From an uncultured Actinomycetes bacterium (GTDB taxonomy: Bacteria; Actinomycetota; Actinomycetes; Nanopelagicales; Nanopelagicaceae): a stretch of DNA of 9,104 nucleotides. The stretch covers positions 1 through 9,104 of the forward strand of contig CAIQXR010000155.1 of NCBI GenBank assembly GCA_903875815.1, in the 5' to 3' direction. Below the pieces are notes generated by a model, which worked only from the letters and a program-made list of their open reading frames with translations, searched no databases and had not been told where the DNA came from. Both the position numbers and the translations under genes were made by a program. Below are positions 7,601 to 9,104 of this stretch, in pieces (positions within the stretch are counted from its first letter, which is position 1; every line of letters starts with the position of its first letter).

Positions 7601-9104
7601 CAAATAAATAACCCGTGCGTTGCAAACTTCCAGAATTGCCTCGAATATTTGCTGCATTAGCAATGTTGTAAGTTGCAGCATCAATTGGCACTGCCCCGCT
7701 GCTTGCCTCGGTGGCGTTATAAGTCACGTAATATGGAAGTGCTGACCATTGCGCATAAAAAGAGATTGCGGCATTAGCGAGTTGGAAGGAATCCCCTGCT
7801 ACATAGGTAGTACCGGTGTTACTTGAATTCAGATTCCAACCCATAAATTGGTAGCCCAACTTGACGAGATTCCCAGTATTACCTAAGACCGTTCCTGTGC
7901 CATTGGTGCGATTCATTGAAGCGTCGGTAGGAACAGCTCCTCCGGTACTTCCATTTCCGTAATAGGTGAAAGTCAACGCAGTTAAAGTCGTCGCCGAAAC
8001 CGTTGCGCTACCAGTGTCATGTGTTGCGCGCGTTGTCGTGACAGTTTCGGTAACGCTGGTTGCAAAGTTCGCACCAGTAACGATGATCACGCCATCAGTA
8101 ATCGTGGCAGACCCAGACGAGGTCATAACGCGCCAGGTGTAATTGGAATCGTAGTTCGTGATCGCAGCGGTATATCCGTCGGTGTTTACCACTGGGGCTG
8201 CAATAACTGGAGTTAAGGCCGCGCTCAAGGAAGTGCCGGAAGTATTTGCAACTCCCGTGTCATAGGTCGCCCGAGTAGTGGTCACTTGAATCGAGGTCGT
8301 TCCACCTGGATTCATTCCCGAGACCGTAATCGGCAGGCGATTGCCAACCGGGGTTCCTGCCGTAATAGTGCCCAGGCCAGCAGTTATAGTCTCACTCCAT
8401 GCACTACGAGAGTCATAATTGGTGATGTTGAAAATAAAGCCACCAGAGATCGCAACCGAGGTATCGAAAGTTGGAACTACCGGTATGCCGAGAGGTGTTG
8501 CTTGGACGACGGTTGAAAACGAACTTGCGCCAGCTATGTTGTTTGCCGCCACTCGGAAGCTGTACGTCGTGCCATTGGTAAGCCCTGTGATTCGCGATGA
8601 AAGTGGTGTGGTCGTGTCATAAGCAACAGTTATCCAAGCTCCACCACCAGTTGAGTATTGAACAGTGAAAGTATCCGTAGGTGGCTCATTCAAAGTCAGA
8701 CCCTTTGACCAGTTCACAGTAACCTGTTGAGTAGTCTGCGGAGTTGTAGTAATCGTCGGAGCATTTGGGGCAACGTTGTTACACCAAACAACTGCGCTTG
8801 GGAGTCGATTCTTTAAATAATTACTAAGCACGGTCCCCGTTGGCCCACAATATTGAACGCTCTTCACATATGTAGGATCAAAAGCGGCGTTATCGATTGA
8901 AGTGATAGCCGAAGTAGTGTCGCTACCAAATCGAATGGTCGTCATATTGGGGTTGTAGGTGAAGGCGTTCTGCCCAATCGATGTAATTGTTGATGGGAAT
9001 ACCGGAATCCAGCCTCGGGTAATTCCATTTTGCTTAAATGCATTTACACCGATACTCGAAATTCCGGAACCGAAATTAACAGTTGAGAAACCAGTCGCAC
9101 TTCC
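4617..9104 (-). CDS. Giant multidomain surface protein (LRR, FN3, Listeria-Bacteroides repeats, OmpA-like end), N-terminus beyond window
   Basis: The frame stays open from the TAA at 4617-4619 to the right edge, giving at least 1495 residues. A methionine at 8945 is internal, because the 53 codons upstream of it continue the leucine-rich repeats. In window numbering: BspA-type LRRs (about 1-110); fibronectin III (111-205); two ~80-residue repeats (213-375); nine Listeria-Bacteroides repeats (376-1067), each ending in a Y-A-x-W type motif; an unnamed module (1068-1209); fibronectin III (1210-1302) with a C-x6-C loop; a Pro/Ser then Val/Thr linker (1303-1380); and a basic C-terminus (1381-1495) that resembles an OmpA-like domain. 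No LPxTG motif or C-terminal membrane helix is seen. These modules are adhesive or structural in known proteins (internalin B-repeats, BspA, FN3 stalks), so a cell-surface adhesion or matrix role is inferred. The DUF1566 protein follows directly. Confidence 0.93.
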   Translation of the reverse strand, partial: GSATGFSTVNFGSGISSIGVNAFKQNGITRGWIPVFPSTITSIGQNAFTYNPNMTTIRFGSDTTSAITSIDNAAFDPTYVKSVQYCGPTGTVLSNYLKNRLPSAVVWCNNVAPNAPTITTTPQTTQQVTVNWSKGLTLNEPPTDTFTVQYSTGGGAWITVAYDTTTPLSSRITGLTNGTTYSFRVAANNIAGASSFSTVVQATPLGIPVVPTFDTSVAISGGFIFNITNYDSRSAWSETITAGLGTITAGTPVGNRLPITVSGMNPGGTTSIQVTTTRATYDTGVANTSGTSLSAALTPVIAAPVVNTDGYTAAITNYDSNYTWRVMTSSGSATITDGVIIVTGANFATSVTETVTTTRATHDTGSATVSATTLTALTFTYYGNGSTGGAVPTDASMNRTNGTGTVLGNTGNLVKLGYQFMGWNLNSSNTGTTYVAGDSFQLANAAISFYAQWSALPYYVTYNATEASSGAVPIDAATYNIANAANIRGNSGSLQRTGYLFAGWAINADRSGRIYQSGDTYTIGTSDLNLWAAWNPITYSITYNANGASGSPSKSSDSYTVDAAVARLSTVGTMEKTGYNFGGWGTQAVGGIFTDSFTVAANTTLYAQWNIASYLLTYDLAGGTGTVPAAVSTNYLSQITLPSASDFTKVDTNTPPITYAFVAWSGPSGTYNPGQTYFMPAGSLTFTAIWTRIYNVKYSFSGGSVGSPIADQQKVSGDTITITATVPTRDGYEFTGWADQSGPIASWTDQNGQSADGRPIYTVSDGHYLLYATWSAIQYSVTYDGAGGSPAPTESSKTIGQSFTVGAAPTKTGYDFKGWNEGLNTYAAGATYVVGKYNIGFTAQWQAHIYQVAYDLNGASGSAGGTHAYTFGTPAYTLPTSGFALTDYNFGGWAASPGGPSVGTTYSANSDITLYATWNIAIYRLTFDAQSGTSDSATAKVTIGSALTLPQATRAHYTLNGWSDQPTGGSLTAAGAPYTPASDQTLYAQWALQIFTVTYNGNGGVSDSSSASMTYGSSTALVLPSASRSNYVFAGWYSAASGGYLVGNRGDNFVPTASRTLYAHWTQVSLAGLGDAVKIAEVTVVAGNDASFTAGSRGSSATVSYTADSLPNGTVISAYVQASTARAASLIDPNSNFILSMVVAWVAPDGTVPNTADGKPIAMTISNSGIKEGSRVYGLLGESPRFLGVATQDGSVQVSLTQDPTVTVAITRPDSATAVTAADIDDISAVITWSAPLVTGGSPITNYTATSNTGVSCTSTTTSCVVTGLVASTDYTFTVVAQNVIGSSDQSAPSLFITTAVASTPPPSSPAPSNSSPAIVVAAVVVETKTVVAVVTPKIDTTTANLPINPVEQDSQTATPEVQALSDAANAAHKYLPAVSLYSVTKKFTLTPYELKYLRKYISTLKPTAIVTCIGYTYTQILPLAKATALAKKQATSVCAVIKSYRKTLRTVIAIRPAKSAPSAAVGAKWVAVSYRVDGYDPATIAKLHSKPGKK
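4665..4964 (-). other. Region encoding a divergent OmpA-like C-terminal domain
   Basis: The segment starts KKFTLTPYELKYLRKYIS, has TCIGYT where OmpA-like domains carry the G-x-T-D strand, then ALAKKQATSVCAVIKS where they carry the RA-x-x-V helix, and ends with a strand KWVAVSYRVDG. Two cysteines flank the helix and could form a disulfide. The usual aspartate and arginine that hold diaminopimelate in OmpA domains are not clearly kept, so peptidoglycan binding is uncertain. Confidence 0.55.
4965..5198 (-). other. Region encoding a low-complexity Pro/Ser and Val/Thr linker
   Basis: It encodes a proline/serine stretch (TPPPSSPAPSNSSP) followed by valine-, threonine- and alanine-rich sequence. 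Such linkers act as flexible wall-spanning or spacer segments; here it separates the repeat stalk from the OmpA-like end. Confidence 0.6.
5199..5477 (-). other. Region encoding the second fibronectin type III domain
   Basis: The encoded segment has the FN3 pattern AVITWSAP, GGSPITNYTAT, VTGLVASTDYTFTVVAQN. It contains CTSTTTSC, a small loop between two cysteines in the position where many actinobacterial FN3 domains carry a strand-connecting disulfide. Confidence 0.88.
5478..5903 (-). other. Region encoding an unnamed ~140-residue module between repeats and FN3
   Basis: The segment includes VTVVAGNDASFTAGS, ILSMVVAWVAPDGTVPNTAD, KPIAMTISNSGIKEGSRVYG and ends DGSVQVSLTQDPTVTVAI. It is predicted to be beta-rich with no cysteines or membrane helix. 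I recognise no named family; I recall similar segments in the same position of other actinobacterial repeat proteins, which is memory only. Confidence 0.5.
5904..7979 (-). repeat. Array of nine Listeria-Bacteroides (Flg_new/InlB B-type) protein repeats
   Basis: Nine units of 71-84 residues follow without gaps: 7740-7979, 7497-7739, 7272-7496, 7029-7271, 6777-7028, 6564-6776, 6345-6563, 6129-6344 and 5904-6128. Each starts with a Y-x-V-T-Y-like strand, has a G-Y-x-F-x-G-W core and ends in a Y-A-x-W type strand, the pattern of TIGR02543/Flg_new and of the internalin B repeat. The copies differ widely in DNA and protein, so this is an old array and not a recent tandem expansion. These repeats form ubiquitin-like folds that lengthen surface proteins. 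Confidence 0.93.
7980..8468 (-). repeat. Two copies of an unnamed ~80-residue protein repeat
   Basis: Both copies have a strand followed by ITNYDS, an aromatic W five to six residues later, a TIT-x(1-2)-G stretch, and end with VTTTRATYDTG or VTTTRATHDTG. They lie at about 8211-8468 and 7980-8210. The fold looks immunoglobulin-like; I cannot name the family. Confidence 0.7.
8490..8774 (-). other. Region encoding the first fibronectin type III domain
   Basis: The encoded sequence follows the FN3 order: APNAPTITTTPQ, VTVNWSKG, DTFTVQYSTGGGAW, ITGLTNGTTYSFRVAANNIAG and a final TVVQATP strand. Confidence 0.9.
8775..9104 (-). repeat. BspA-type leucine-rich repeats (LRR_5), cut by window edge
   Basis: At least three units of the ITSIG-x-x-AF type are visible: ISSIGVNAF, ITSIGQNAF and ITSIDNAAF, followed by the CGP...WCNN capping segment. 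BspA-type LRRs occur in bacterial and trichomonad surface adhesins. More units probably lie beyond the window. Confidence 0.85.

Noticed and set aside
5904..7979. CRISPR or recent tandem DNA repeat in the repetitive region
   Set aside because: The repetition is visible only at protein level; the DNA copies are diverged and there is no constant repeat with unique spacers.
8943..8945. ATG as the start of the giant surface protein
   Set aside because: The frame is open to the window edge, and the upstream codons encode further leucine-rich repeats, so the methionine is internal.

Overview
All six genes in this window lie on the minus strand, so they read from right to left. The sequence suggests an actinobacterium of moderate GC content. 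Three things point that way: a groES-groEL pair whose GroEL ends in a histidine-rich tail (the actinobacterial GroEL1 type), a zinc-motif-free ROK kinase resembling polyphosphate glucokinase, and large secreted repeat proteins of a kind I associate with freshwater Actinobacteria such as the Nanopelagicales. The lineage is an inference, not something the sequence proves.

Layout in transcription order. (1) 9104 to 4617: a very large surface or secreted protein that enters from beyond the right edge. It carries BspA-type leucine-rich repeats, a fibronectin III domain, two copies of an unnamed ~80-residue repeat, nine Listeria-Bacteroides (Flg_new/InlB B-type) repeats, an unnamed ~140-residue module, a second fibronectin III domain and an OmpA-like C-terminus. 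(2) 4605 to 3418: eleven bases downstream, a membrane-anchored protein with an unnamed extracellular module and a DUF1566 (Lcl_C) domain. (3) 3417 to 3236: a GC-rich spacer with a C-rich (on the RNA) 3' tail and then an imperfect CIRCE operator. (4) 3235 to 1296: the groES-groL operon, closed by a strong UUCG-capped intrinsic terminator. (5) 1221 to 469: a ROK kinase starting 17 bases after that terminator without a recognisable ribosome binding site. (6) 396 to 1: the N-terminal part of a NiCoT nickel/cobalt permease, preceded by a perfect 17-bp palindrome that fits a nickel-responsive Nur-type operator.

The window thus joins three units: a two-gene cell-surface operon, a heat-shock chaperonin operon under probable HrcA control, and a metal-regulated permease. 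The best leads are the surface operon with its undescribed modules, and the palindrome/Shine-Dalgarno arrangement in front of the nickel permease. No tRNA, rRNA, CRISPR array, transposon or phage gene was seen, and no gene-free stretch exceeds about 200 bases.
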